Of a DNA stretch of 64,000 nucleotides, positions 21,893-34,800 are shown piece after piece. This DNA comes from Plasmopara viticola (taxonomy: Eukaryota > Oomycota > Peronosporomycetes > Peronosporales > Peronosporaceae): contig MBPM02000002.1 of the NCBI GenBank assembly GCA_001695595.3, positions 124,001 through 188,000 on the forward strand, read 5' to 3'. The notes beneath the pieces are model-generated. The model searched no databases. It saw only the letters and a program-made list of their open reading frames with translations, and was not told where the DNA came from. The position numbers were made by a program, and so were the translations under genes. Within the stretch, counting starts at the first letter, position 1. The number at the start of each line of letters is the position of its first letter.

Positions 21893-24185
21893 TGTCACCT
21901 TATATAATTTAGAATCAGCAGTACGTCAGTCATTGAAGCAGCAACGTACATGGTGGTGGTCGAGTATTTGATGTATGAATGTGCAACAGTTGCGCCGTCA
22001 ATGGCGCTCTTCCTCGGAGCAAGCGATTGCAAGTGGGACTATTCAAAACGCCAGTTCTGCCCACGTTCGTGTGTCACGAAGCTGTGCGTTATTGTAAGTG
22101 CGAAAATTAGTCTTTTTTTTACAGGTAGACAAATCCGATACAATATTGTCAAATTTGGCCGTCAATATTCAGGGAATAGGGGTGATTGGGATAGACTAGT
22201 AATTTCTGTATAACTCGATCTATTACCACACTACCCTGAGTTTATGCATTAACTTCTTATTGCTGGGCTATGACTTTGTCAGAGTATTAAGTAAAAGAAG
22301 CTTTAAATAGGAAGCATAGACATTCTCATATGATTCGTAAAAACCAGAAGCGAGTCGTCAGCTAGCCGATGGGCATGGGCGCGCGGTGGATAGGTGTTGG
22401 AAAAGTGGTTGGCTCAAGACCAAGAGCCGTACAGTGTGTGCGGCAAAGCGAAACACTTGATGGGTAATTCAGGTAAAAAAAATATGGTCATATGAACACA
22501 TTTGCGGTTTTGTGTTTTTTGCTCTGTACACTCGTTTTATTATTATCAGCTGTATAATTTTGCTTAACCACATATACGATTACATCATATATTTGAGCAC
22601 ATTTGCGATTGCAGCATCGCGAATGTTCTTGTACCAGCGCTAAGAGCATGAATGATAGTATTTGCTATCGGATTTTGCTTTCGCTAAAAACTTCACGATT
22701 TCTATTCTTTTGCTTTCTTACATTTCCTAAATACCTTGCATTTGTATTGCCTAAAAGCCTAAAATTTATAAGACCATGCCAAATTTACGTTACGCTTAGT
22801 ATAATTTTTAGTAGCGAGTTCGTAAATCAGGTTTAATACGTACAGTGAGCTTGAGCCCTTAATAGAGCCAGCTTCAACGATGGTTTTATGTTACTGACGG
22901 ACACCATAATTGATGGATAGGACCAGCCGAACCTACAATAATGCTGGGATCCGGCCCATGTCGCTTGCTGGTCCACAAAATTACCTTTTCAGTTTACTGC
23001 AAATCAGTTCCTCGTATGCTTGGACGACATCTTGCTATATGAAGATGTAATTGTTTCAGTGATCATTAAATATGTGATGATCTGAGCGTTGTTCTTCTCG
23101 AGATCTTCAAAAATTTCATCGTCGTTTTTCATCTTTAAATATTTTGTGAATGCATGCGCGAGGTCATGTCACGCAGTGCTGACTTTACGTGTAGCAGCAA
23201 GCTAAAAGGAAGAGGTGCAAGTTCTGCATCGTTTCTCCCTGCACCTTGACAACTTTAATGGTTAAAGCTGGCTACACCACGAGCTGTTAACGACGAAAGC
23301 GAATTTGAAGTCAACATTGGTAAAAGGAATGCTGCTTCCAACTGTATCTAAATGTATGCCCAGGTCAGAAGACTATTTGCTAAAGCCGTTTCAAGGGTGT
23401 GGGTTCAAGCCCTCACACACACACCATTTTGATTTGATAAACACGATACTTGGCATCAGCGTATGCTAGTCTTGATGCCTCCTCTTGTCATTGAAATTGC
23501 GTGAATCATATGGACTTTAGCTGAATTCATCGAAGGCGCGTATCATTACATAGTGCCAGGTGTGGGCTCAAGGTCCGTATCATCATGATGGAAGTGCTTT
23601 TGCTTGTGTATCGAAAGAAGTGTTGATAAATTTTTAAACTTCGACCTAAATCTGTCTTCTTCTCGCTCGCTTAGCCTTTGCGCCACCACATAGCTGGTGC
23701 GACGCCTTTCACAACTCGTTATTGACAGAATGGTGCAGCCGAATCAAAAACAACTACGCTTGTGTAATCCAGGTTACAAAGGTTCTCGATGATCGAATCA
23801 AGGTCACTATCAATCTACTTAACGGTTGGTCATTGCACCGCAGCGATTGTAATTTTGTGTTTTCTAGCGTTGCGTTAAGGGAAGATAAGGCCAGCAGATT
23901 TTCATGTGGGGTGCGTAAAGAAGCTGAGACTCTTAACGGTCGAAATCAGATCGAGCACAATTCCAGTGCACCACGGCTATGCCAAATCAAAATGTCTAGG
24001 GCGAACGAATCTTGATTCACGACAGACGATTATTTTGCTGAAGTTTTGTAGATTTTACTGGAGGTGTGTATTAAAGATATACATAAGACTTTATAATAAT
24101 GGTTTTGGACGAAGTTTGACCAAGGATATCGGGCAGCTTCTCTTAGCGGTCTAATGTGGGTATATTGGTATCTGGAGCAGAGAAG
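21893..24185. other. Intergenic; possible missing 5' exon
   Basis: The first few hundred bases should contain the signal-peptide exon of the upstream minus-strand membrane protein, but I could not assign one. Near 23395 a GGGTTCAAGCCC motif resembles a Pol III B box, followed by a short CA repeat, without a convincing tRNA fold. No other gene is seen. Confidence 0.35.
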
Positions 24186-24352
24186 TTTCTGCCATCGGCT
24201 ACCTCCCTAAAGTGGCATATCGCTCGACTGGTGTTAGGCACTTGATGCTGGAATACACAAGCCTGATGCCGTCGTCTTGCTGGTTGTACCAGTGACGCTA
24301 GCTTCCGAACGTGCCATTTTTGGTCAGAAATGGTACGAGGCCACGGCCGAGC
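24186..24352 (+). pseudogene. Thymidylate kinase gene relic
   Basis: This stretch matches the middle of the thymidylate kinase gene (about codons 105-155) in nucleotide sequence over roughly 165 bases, with shared runs such as TCGCTCGACTGGTG, AAGCCTGATGCCGTCGTCTT, GTACCAGTGACG and TAGCTTCCGAACGTG. Short deletions, an insertion and substitutions break the frame. The region upstream and downstream does not match. No introns are present in the parent gene, so whether it arose by retroposition or by DNA duplication cannot be told. Strand is opposite to the parent, which lies 12 kb away. Confidence 0.8.
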
Positions 24353-27300
24353 ACCACAGCTAGGAGTGGTCATTAAGAAAACATACAAATCTGCATAAAG
24401 TCCAGCATTGTGAGCAGCTTGACCAATTTGATGGCGATTCGATGGAGCTAAAAAAAACTTGCTAGAAGACTCAGCAAATTGCTTAACAGATATGACAAAC
24501 AGTTTCTAGGTTGTTCGGAACCAAGCGGGCTTAACATACTTTTTTATTTTTATCATTTTAGATGCTTTCGTTTGATGGTCTCCTAGGTCTTTTGGACGAA
24601 ACACTGCACCACAAGTTTGTCATTAGGCGTTGCTGAGGGAGTCAATCGATCCAAATCGAAAGATGTAGTCAAGAATTGGAAATTCTACGAAAGTAGGACG
24701 GCTCTCGTTAGACAATCGTGTAATAGGAGGTAGCCTATTTGAGTTTGATTGTGTAAATCGATAGAATGACTCTAACGGGTCGTACTAGTCGATCAGTGCT
24801 ATTATTAAAGTGTTGTTGATGATGCACGAGAAGGTAACCTCGGATTTAGCGCATTAGTGGACGCATTAAACGCTCATTCGAAGAATCTATAGGTGCTAGC
24901 TGGCCTTTTATTTCGTTGAAAGCTGTGGTTGATATAGTCCTGTCGTGGAGCTGCTTTTTTTAAAGTTGGTTCGCCGAAGACGAAGCGACGTATGCGTCTT
25001 TCTACAGTAACCAATGCAAAAACAGCACCACTAAACGAGAAAGTCGTACATTAGATCAGGCTGGCTCGGGTACGCCAGACGAAAGGAAAAAAACGGCTCG
25101 TTATATAGCGTGCTAACCCACACATTTACGACTACTAAATGGCTCGATTTTAGATTCAGCTTGACCACCCGCCATCGTAGGCTATGTAAGCACCTGGGCG
25201 ATCTCGGCAATAGTGTCACAGCAAACATAACGGTACATTTATGCCAGTATGATTTCAAAGTCTTACATAAATCAATGAGTCGAGCCACAATGCTTTAAAT
25301 AGTTGGTATAGAACCATTTGCGGATCTAAACGTACATTTAAGGTTGTTGGTCATACGTCGGGCTCACATAACCCTCGTGGCAATAACAATGGTATAGTCG
25401 CGAAGTACTTTGTGCTTGTACATTTCCACTCAGTCACATAATAAGAATTTGATGGTACACCACATGTGACTGTTATTTGTGTATACAATAAGTGGATGTA
25501 TGAGATTTTTTCGGAATCTTTGAGACCAAATGCTACGTACGCCGCCTACAAGGCTTCTTCAATACACGTTAGATGTGTTAATGTCTTTTAGATATGCTTT
25601 TTATAAGCGCCTTTACCATCTTTCGGCATATAGCCTGTATAGGATCTCCAAATAACGATCTCATACTTCTCCCCCTGCCTTCGACAAAAGCGCGTCTACC
25701 ATGACACGACTACCGATTAAACTATTGACACCTCTACGGTTAGGGCTTTTTAGCATTCACGGGTCATTTGTAACACCCAGGAATAGATTGAGTATTACAC
25801 TTCTGTCTCCTCTTGCGAAACCACGTTACTTGCTTTTTAAAGGTACTTTCCACTTCCCTTGTGAAGTATTACCCACTTGTGAAACTTATATCCGTAGTCT
25901 GTTGATCTTTGATACCAATTAGTAGAGTTACGCTGCCGAACACATACGAATTATCTGCCTGACTCTAGTTTTTACTAGTCTTGATCATAATACATATTAC
26001 GTATCTTATATTTATTGAAATCAATTTAGGGCTATCGATAAAAGTCGATGTTGTTGAAGGTCTATTTGTAATATCTAGTAAACAAGCGTAGCAAACTCTA
26101 GAAATACGCTTGAGCAACTATTTCAAGATCATGTGAGGCTACCTTGTTCCTAAGCAATTCCTCCTTCTTGATTTTTGCGACATTGTTGGAATGGTGTAAT
26201 ACAATACGGAAGTACGAACTCGTTAAAAAAGCTGATATATTATCGTTGTTTTCTTTATCAAAACCTTGAATAACACAAGTCGAACTTCTTTTCCCAGCTT
26301 TCTATCTAATAGGCATTGCTGTTGTGACTCAGCCGCTTATCAAAGCCTACACGGCAAAAAACAATGAGTCGCGAAGATCATGTAACAGTAGCAACCGACA
26401 GGGCGACCATACCTGCCACCCGCACCTTAAGCTTCGTCAGGATCTAAAACCAGCATTACTTTAGGACACGAGCTACGCCCACTCAGCGTACATTCGCTAT
26501 GCCGGCGAAAAACGACTGGTTATTTGTACAACAGTGCACGTCGGTCATCTTCCGTTCAAAGCAAGCAAGCAAGACCCATTGAGAACCTTTAATTTTGGCA
26601 CTCAAAGTTGAATATTAGAATTTCACATAACAAAATCCAAGTTCTGTTCGTAAGCTTATGGCATACACCATGATACAAATGGGCTTACGGATTGCGCTCT
26701 GCGTACACCACACTCACCTGAGCCATACATTAACCATACCGAGCATCGTGCCCCTCAAGCGTCGCACACTTTAACCTCGGGAACTACTGGTATACCACAC
26801 GCACTTCAATCTCATTTTTTAAATTATGATCCGATGATCAAATAATCTCGATAGAGCACGAATGCACGATCATTAACCAAAACAGGATGAGACTCGCCTG
26901 ATTTTCGAGCAGCTGCTGAAACAGTTGACGATCTCTCGATCGGCTACTTCAAATACCATGACTGGCTCTAGCATTAAGCTTCCGAGCGTGACATCTAAAA
27001 GCCAGGTCGTGAAATTCACGATGCCCGCTAGGGACTGTAGAGCTAGTAACGCATATCGCACCTGTGGTACACTAAGCATTGAGACTATGAAAGGATAGCT
27101 CAAGACTAGGTATAAAGAATAAGAAGGGTACCTTTAAAAGCTTACGCTGCAGCGGTGTGTGTTCAAGTAAATATTGTAATTGGTAAGAGGTTGTTTAGTT
27201 AATACTCGTCGCCGGCTTTCACTGAAATACCATCTTTTAACTAACTCTTACTATTATGAGCAGTGTATCGACTTCGGTCAATCGGATTCCCGTGACAATC

Positions 27301-30300
27301 TCTGTTTGTGACCCTGTCGCACCCAAACTTGGCGGCGAAAAGTAATGTGGGTCAAAATACCGACTTTCATGTTTTAAAAGGTAAGCGGGGTCATAGAAAC
27401 TGCCAAGATGGGGCCCTAAACTCTTAAGAGTAAGCTGAGTGAGATTTTACCCATCATCTTTCAATCACTGGCTCTTAATTTGACAAAGGCATCGTGCCAG
27501 AAAGCTTCTTTTTTGCTAAATGGCGTTTGCCTTCTTTATCGAGTAAAGTGGGGGTTGAAAGGAGATTCAGCGTCGTAAAATTAGATAGATTTTTTTGTTG
27601 CTTGCGATCAATGCCTAGAAGATGCAGCTCAAACGTTATTGGCATTAACACCGACAATATCGATTACCCATATCACGTCATGCATTCGAAGCCGTTGCCT
27701 CTCGATTTTTTAGACTTCGTCTGATTAGCCTTAGATATTCAAGCGCTCGGTCACATCGCTACGCGAGCAAGGCAGCCAACTCGCGCTCTCTAAACCAGAG
27801 GTCTTGTCATTCTAGTCCTAGAATCAAAATTTGATGCATTCGATACGTCCGTTTTCTGTGCCTGTCCGTGTGTTGATTCAAAAGCTTTAACTCTTGCCTC
27901 GCCCGGGTATGATTTAGCCAGGTAAGCCACGTTGAGCTTGTATGAAGTTGCACAATAGCCGTAAGATCTCAATCTCTTTTGGCTACCAGCTTAAAAAATA
28001 TGGAGGCAGTCTAGCCTCGAGGCAGCAGTTTCTGTATATGTAGGAAGGTTGTATTTAGTAGTGTTGACTCTCGCCATTTGGATTTACTTCGCTGGGTCTC
28101 GCCTTACGCTCAAACAAATCATTCGCAAGCTCTGGCTATCCGTCATCTTTTTGCGCTTGGATCCAACACTACGACTTAGATTCTTGGACACTAAGTCCTC
28201 GATGTTCTTACGCACTGAGGTAATCTCAGCAAGCCGCTCGCATCTCCGTCCACATATCCAAAAAAAATGGCTTGGGCGGCATTTGTCATGCGCACACAGA
28301 TGTATCAAGCCCGGACTCACGAGAAGTGATGTCGAGTGCCTGCACACACTGCGTATCAATTCTTCGATGGCAAGTTTTAGACGCTTTGTCTAGAAATCGA
28401 TTTTTCGATGGTCCGCTGTAAATATGACATGCCTAACCTCATGTCAAGCACCTAAAAACACTCTTTCAAAATAGGTTCGTAATGCAAGTGTTGGTCCGAG
28501 ACAATTGACTCTGAAAGCTCGCTTCGTCTAACTACACGATCGAGCTGCCCGGTCAAGCCATTGAAGTAGCCATATATCTTGATTGGTTAAAAAAGCCTGC
28601 ATTTGCTGTGAAATTTGCGGCAGATGAAGCAAAAAGTCCATGAATCTAAATTGTCAACAGCTCGATAGCACTTGATGTCACTGATAAGAGCACTATCGGC
28701 AAAGCCCTTATTCATTGACACCTTGTACATGCACACATATGCTCAATGTCAATTGGACAGCTAAGACAAGCCTTAAATGGTGTTAACCGATCTATACGTC
28801 TCCACTCGGCCGAAGCGACCATTGAGCGGTGCGTTGTGATATCTTAAAAGATACATGCTTCAAGCCATCATTATGACGAGTAGCTATTCTTGGAACATCG
28901 CCGTCATCAGTCTGTAGTACAATGGCTCAGTTCCCAATCAAAACTCAGTTTGCCTACGCTGACAATTATTTTGTTGTAGACTGTAAATTTAGAGATTACA
29001 AATGCATAGCAGGGCTACTAACATCGCATCTCATACTTACGCGGGACGGCGAGGATTATTTACAAATGAAGCCACCGCGCTAAAACCTAAGCTAGTTTAC
29101 AATTCGGGCGCTGCTTAAGCGCGCCATCCAAGTCATGTCGCTTTATAGGCCCATGCTCTTCTGTCACGTTATTGAAAATAAGCATCTAGCCACTTTTCTG
29201 CAAAATGGGTGGAGACTGGGTCGTGTTTTACAGCAACGATGTCTCCATTTTGATAACAAATGGTTTGATTCAAACTGATAAGCTTTATATTTAAAAAGAG
29301 CATACTTCATCACAAGTAGTTCTGTGCCGTAGACAAGAAAGCAATTTTTGGCGGCCGAAATCTTATGCGAATGCCCAGCCTTGCTACCTAGTGTCTGTTG
29401 ACATAAGTAGATACTTTCTGGCAAGATTTAACGCGTAACAGAAGAAGCTAGATGGCTGGCTTGGTCGACAAAAGCAGAATATGCGCTTATTTCAAGCTAT
29501 CTTAGACTTTGTCCGTTTTGTCCTGGTCTAGAGCATATGAAATCCATTCCATTTTTTTCAGTCAAAATATGGACAGTGACCTCTACTTTGCACTAAAAAC
29601 TTGAGTAGTTTGCACGACAGAGTTACTTCCTTAAGTCTCATAAGAACCACCAAATCATGATGGCCCGGATCTACACGGATTAAGCGGGGCCAAATAAAGG
29701 ACATGAAGCAATAAATGTTGCTTTTTGCGACGAGGATGCCCTTATCTGCATAAGTTTAGAACTGGTTGGTTCGCACGCACTCGAGCACATATCGCAGGGA
29801 AGTGTCCTGATTGCATTCTCGTCCTCTGCTTATCCATGCACACAAATGTCGCCAAAACATGTGCTCTATGGGACCAGACAAATGCGTCATCAGACGATTC
29901 GACGTCACAGGCTCGTTTGACAGCTCTGTAGGCATGTCTAACATTCTTTAGAGTAAGTGCTAACCAAATCCAAGATTACGCCACTCATTCGCTTACAGAA
30001 TTTGTTATAAGTTGATTGCGATGTGCATTTAGCATCCCGTCATATCACATCATTCATGAGGATTTCGCCTCATGCCGAGATTGTCGACACATTTAGCCCG
30101 TGTCGTATACTTGTCCACTGAATGCGCGAAGATGAACTGACGTCGACCGTGACGCCCGGCGAAGTGTTGTGTTTATCATGACCTTCGAAATTTGACGTGT
30201 CAAACCTACTTAGTCCGTTTATTGATAATTGGAAATTTCTTGACTTATGCTACACAATCATCTAGCGTGACACACATTAATTTCGTGTAAATATTTATGA

Positions 30301-31508
30301 CAAATTTTTAGAAGCTACTTCTTCAGTGATTAAATGAGCCTAAATAAAAGTGAGTCATCGCTAAAAAATGGGTTGCGCTTTAAGTTGTTGAAGTGCCGAC
30401 ATAGTTAAGAAATGTGTAAAGATGCTTTGTACACACATATAAAGTTGAGACCACAGAAGGTACTTTTACCTCTTAATTATATATTTTTCGTCAAAACAGG
30501 TATTGGACAAATTGACGAACAGCATAAATTCTCAATTGATGGCCATAATAAGTTGAACGCCGCTATCACTGCAAACACCAAGTAAATTCCAAGTATCTAT
30601 CTATCTATCTGTCTCGCTCGCTTTCTTTTTCAGTTTGGTCCACTGCACGCTCTTCTCGGCTTGCTTTAGCTAATAGCGTAAGCCCATACGTATGTTGTCA
30701 AAAGCTGATGTAATCAAAGTTTTGGCTAAATCGCCTATTAATTGTATACATAGATCTACATGACGCACAACAAAAATAAGAATATGTAGTGTCCATCGGT
30801 ATCGTGGTGTCTGAAACCTACTTAAACCATCATGTGTCATTCCGAATACAATTTTGCTACTTAACATTCTATCGCCATCATCCAAGATACGCCCTTTTTG
30901 TCGTTTAAAATGTGCACAAAGTATGACGCACTTCACAAAAATTGAAATTGCGCAGCGCGACTGTCTTAGCGTAAGAAATAATCGTAAGCGTGAATCTGGG
31001 TGTTCAAGAAAAAGAAAAAGCTGTGCACATGGTCGTCACTTTTTAAAGCACAAAAAGTCGTCCTGATTTGGAAATACGATCGCAATAGCGAATTCTGGAT
31101 CAAGTTCCAAAAAGTGCTAGGCATGACGTCAGACTCATTGGCCATACGAAAGATAAAAGGGTAGAGAGTCTGTAACTTTTAAAAGCAAACATTTTGCCTA
31201 CGAAGCTCTCATCGATGAGGTCAACAAAATTGTGGGCCAGGAGAAAGAGCGTGCAAGTAGTATTATTTACCTATTATTTTTTTTTATACCAAGGACTATT
31301 ATATATAAATAATCAATACTGTTGTGCTAAATTTACGGGTTCATAAACAATTTTTTTTTAATTCATTATAAAAAACTTCAAAAAAGCCGAATTAGTCAGT
31401 CGGATCATTTCGGACTATATTCCTTAGGAATAATTAAGTTTGTGTAGTAACTGCATATTTTAATAAATACCAAATCCAAACTGAATCTCTTGGTAAGTCC
31501 GACGACCT
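24353..31508. other. Gene-poor, decayed repeats
   Basis: About 7 kb with no intact gene. Short coding-like patches occur (for example minus strand 28100-28360, where a shifted frame contains FLDMWTEMRAAC), consistent with old transposon debris, but none can be named. A TATC microsatellite lies at 30594-30610. No RNA gene or CRISPR-like array is present. Confidence 0.4.
30594..30610. repeat. TATC microsatellite
   Basis: Four copies of TATC in tandem plus one base; a simple repeat with no evident function. Confidence 0.9.
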
Positions 31509-31565
31509 AAAGCAGATAGCGTGGGTAAATTGTTTTCATTAACTTTTCAAAGCAGATAGCGTGGG
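31509..31565. repeat. 17-bp direct repeat, 40 bp apart
   Basis: AAAGCAGATAGCGTGGG occurs at 31509-31525 and exactly again at 31549-31565. The second copy lies inside the orphan open frame that starts at 31529. It may be a local duplication, or a target-site duplication of a very small insertion. Confidence 0.85.
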
Positions 31566-31804
31566 CACTGCGACTCGGCTACAGGTGGCTACCGACGCAA
31601 GTCATCGTCCCGGAAGAGGTCCACTCACTCTTTAAATTGCTCAGCGACAAAAACTTAACAACGCAGGACATGGCTCCAAGCAATTATATCAGCATCTTAG
31701 CGGGGCTCAAGAGCTCTGTGGAGGCTGTTTGTGTACAAGGAGGGCATTATACAGAGAAACTCCTTTGTGATTTGGTCTTTTTTTTATCATCCCTGGACGC
31801 GTAA
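31529..31804 (+). pseudogene. Orphan open frame without ATG
   Basis: A frame open for about 91 codons from 31529 to the TAA at 31802-31804, without an initiator ATG near its start. The peptide has natural-looking composition, including GYRWLPTQVIVPEEVHSLFK and ISILAGLKSSVEAVCVQGG. It could be a surviving exon or a fragment of a degraded gene or transposon. The 17-bp direct repeat overlaps its beginning. I do not recognise the family. Confidence 0.35.
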
Positions 31805-34800
31805 ATGGTGAGTACGAGGTGAAAGCCGTATATGAATACAATGCCTTGACTTGCTTTAGAGTGGTGACCGAGTAGTCGAAGCCGACAACTTTTTACAGTA
31901 TATATTTATAAAGCTTGCCCTTACCTCACATACAAGCAAAAGATATTGGCAAAAGAAAAAGTATATACTGGCCGTACAGAATGATGCTTTCAGTTTCTTC
32001 TGCATAATTTTACGGTGAGTGTAAATCAAATAGACCTTCCTTCTAGATATGCACCGTCTACTCACCAACACGAGTAGCATGAGCAAAAATTGCTCTAGCG
32101 ATAGGTCGATCCTCGCCGATCCTGTCATCCGTTGTTGAAGGTGGGCCGCTGCTTCTATTACTGATTCAAACTGCCAGCATCTCTCTCTTGTTTGCTCAGC
32201 TATTTCTGCACCTGAGGTTGTGAGTGCAAATTTGGTATATCCAGCCTTTTACCGAGAGAGCTTTAAAACAGAATCGGATGCTGTGCACCGACAATTGATG
32301 TTTGCGACGGAATCGTTGATACCCTTTCTAGGCTCATCTAGTATTCGCTAATCATTTAATTGATGCTACCAGACCCTGAATCTTGACTTCATCCGTGTTT
32401 CCATCGTTCAGATGAAGAGTTCCGGCTTTAGCACTTGCGTTTCGTAGGTGCCGCTTAATTTACGTTCGTCAGACCATACCACCTTAAGCTCAAAAATTCT
32501 AAGTCAAATACAAGACATCCATCCGTATGCAACATCTGCTACCGGATGAAGTGCATCGAAAAAAAATCATACCAACCTTTGTTCGCTCGACATTGTCATA
32601 ATAAGTAACGCTCTGTGAGCCAGATACGCGTGAATGTCCCAGCTCTAACCTTTGCATAAAGTCCATTTCACACGGTGTGGCTTTTGAATTCGCCGTATTT
32701 GTCGACAGATTAATCGGGAACAGCGCTTTTCTTTCTACTAAATGCCCAGTCATTTTGTGATATTAAAGCTTATTTGACCTTATTTTGTAAATGCGCGGCT
32801 TATTCGCTCCTCTCTGCAATTCTGATGCGGGCTCTATAGAGCCTGCGCTACCATTTTTACTACAAATCTCGGCAAATTTTCGGTTCACGATCTCATTACA
32901 TGATCAAATCGCAGCCACTTCAATCGCTGCCACTGCTTGGTTGATAAAATGCAGTGAGCTTGCTCAGCTAGTTGCGACCGCTTTCTTGTTCTTCATAGGT
33001 TACGCTACCCCAAAGCGCGAGAGATACGTCACAAAAGTCTAAAGATACCTTGCGCCCCCTACGCTACGAGTTGTAATAGTTCCACCACGTTCATGTCTAC
33101 GAGCTTTAAAACGCGCGAGGCCTTCGTAAGCGACCGTAGCGAAAATGTAACTACCGCCTGCACATCATTTAAGAGTCCTCAACACAATCGCTAAATGCCC
33201 TTCTTTACCGCCGGCGCACCACTTGTAGCGGGCTGTGATTAAACCATGCCGCTCTTCTCGGGGTGGTTCATGCAAGCGAGCCAAAGCTACCATTTACTAT
33301 TAATTTCGGCAAACTTCTATTCAGACCATATCTTGCTCGCAAGCTAGGATGTACACTTTGTCGACTTTCTTGCTTTAGAAATTGCTCATCGCAAACTATA
33401 AACACTGCAAATGAAGCTCTTTAAACTTCATGTTACATTGTGCTGCCTTGTCAATCCGCAATAGAAGTCTATCAACGTATACAATGTGTAGAACATCAGT
33501 CATCGTAACACGCGAGCCTTCCAAAATGTTGACCTTGACCGTATTTTTGCCGATTTTCCGCGGCTTCCTGCCATCCGGCTGGCGATCTTAGGACCAACAT
33601 CCAACAATATCTCATTTTAAAAGGGAACACTTTTATTTGGTGTCATGTGCCTAGCAGCCTAACCGTTGACAAGCCAGTCATCACATTGTTGTTTCTAAGC
33701 GGCAATTACAGCATCGATGCCGTTCTGCTTCTGATACACTACTTTGACTGTCTGAAGCGGCCACATTTAAGCAACTGCCCTTGTATCTTGTAAAATTTCT
33801 CCTTGTACCTTTCCCTGTGCACCATTGCCTTGGCCTCTCTTGAGTCTTTTGCCAATTTTTACGCATAATCTCATACTCTTGAGGCTTTGCTAAACTTCTT
33901 AAACAATTTTTTCAATATTTCGCACTCAGCAAATCTGATGATGTCAACTGTTATGCTGACGGCAGACTACTTAAATGCATCGCTAGTTGGCACGAATTTC
34001 TAAACGACAATCCTCCCCGGTGTATGTAGCCCACAATTAGCCCATTCAAAGAGTCCAGATGCTCTGTTATACTAATGATACTCGCATTTTAAAGTTGTGT
34101 AATCGGCGCATCATTTAGGAGGCGTCGATCGATCATAAACTCGCGGATTAATTTTCCCTATCTTAATAACGTGCGCTGCCGACCGAATGTGTTGAATGTA
34201 TGCGGCTGCCTAGTTCCTTAATGGCCTTTGGTAAAGTATTCCTACGGACATAATCTGCCCACTAAGACAAGTATTTTCTTTGGATCGGGCTCCCAGTGAT
34301 AGTAGCTACCACATTACAGGGGGACTTTGCTTTTTCTGGTTGCCATAGTGGGCATAAATCTTGTAGCAAAGGAACGCTTGGTCGCGATTTTAACTCGGTA
34401 AAATCGAAGCGGATGTATAGTGTGTTATCTTGTGCTACTCTAGCCCTAAACTTCTCGGCGACGTCATCCATTGACGACATAGTCTCACCGAATTTAGTCG
34501 TATTCATGTTCGTGCTAGTATGTCGTCATACTCTCCGTCAAAGTAATGCCGTGCGCCTGTTCAACATGCAATTAGTGGTGCGATACTATTTCTTGTTTGC
34601 TAAAACTAGATTTTAAGTAGATTTTGAGAGTATAACCATACATGCAACAAATTTGTACTCGATCACCGTTGATGCCTAGAAGGTTTTACTTCAGCGGGCC
34701 AGATCCTTGCGAAAGACTCCTTTGTGAAGTAGATAAAGAAATGTAGCACCGACTGAAGTCTCATTTTTGAAACGCTATCATCGAGTTACGATTATAGACA

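Noticed and set aside
22005..22115. Plus-strand Cys-rich peptide (DCKWDYSKRQFCPRSCVTK), considered as a small secreted effector
   Set aside because: No signal peptide, no clean start and stop around the Cys-rich part, and no RXLR or LFLAK motif. More likely upstream flank of the membrane protein gene.
23340..23420. Possible tRNA or tRNA-derived SINE (GGGTTCAAGCCC)
   Set aside because: Box B-like motif is present but the T stem pairs at only about three positions and no box A or acceptor stem could be placed.
26873..27103. Minus-strand 76-codon frame resembling the start of a copia reverse transcriptase (VRYALLALQSLAG, then WLLDV)
   Set aside because: Only a loose resemblance to the QMDV region, no YVDD or following RT motif in any frame nearby.
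30594..30610. TATC repeat considered as part of a regulatory array
   Set aside because: Only four units, with no repeat structure around it.
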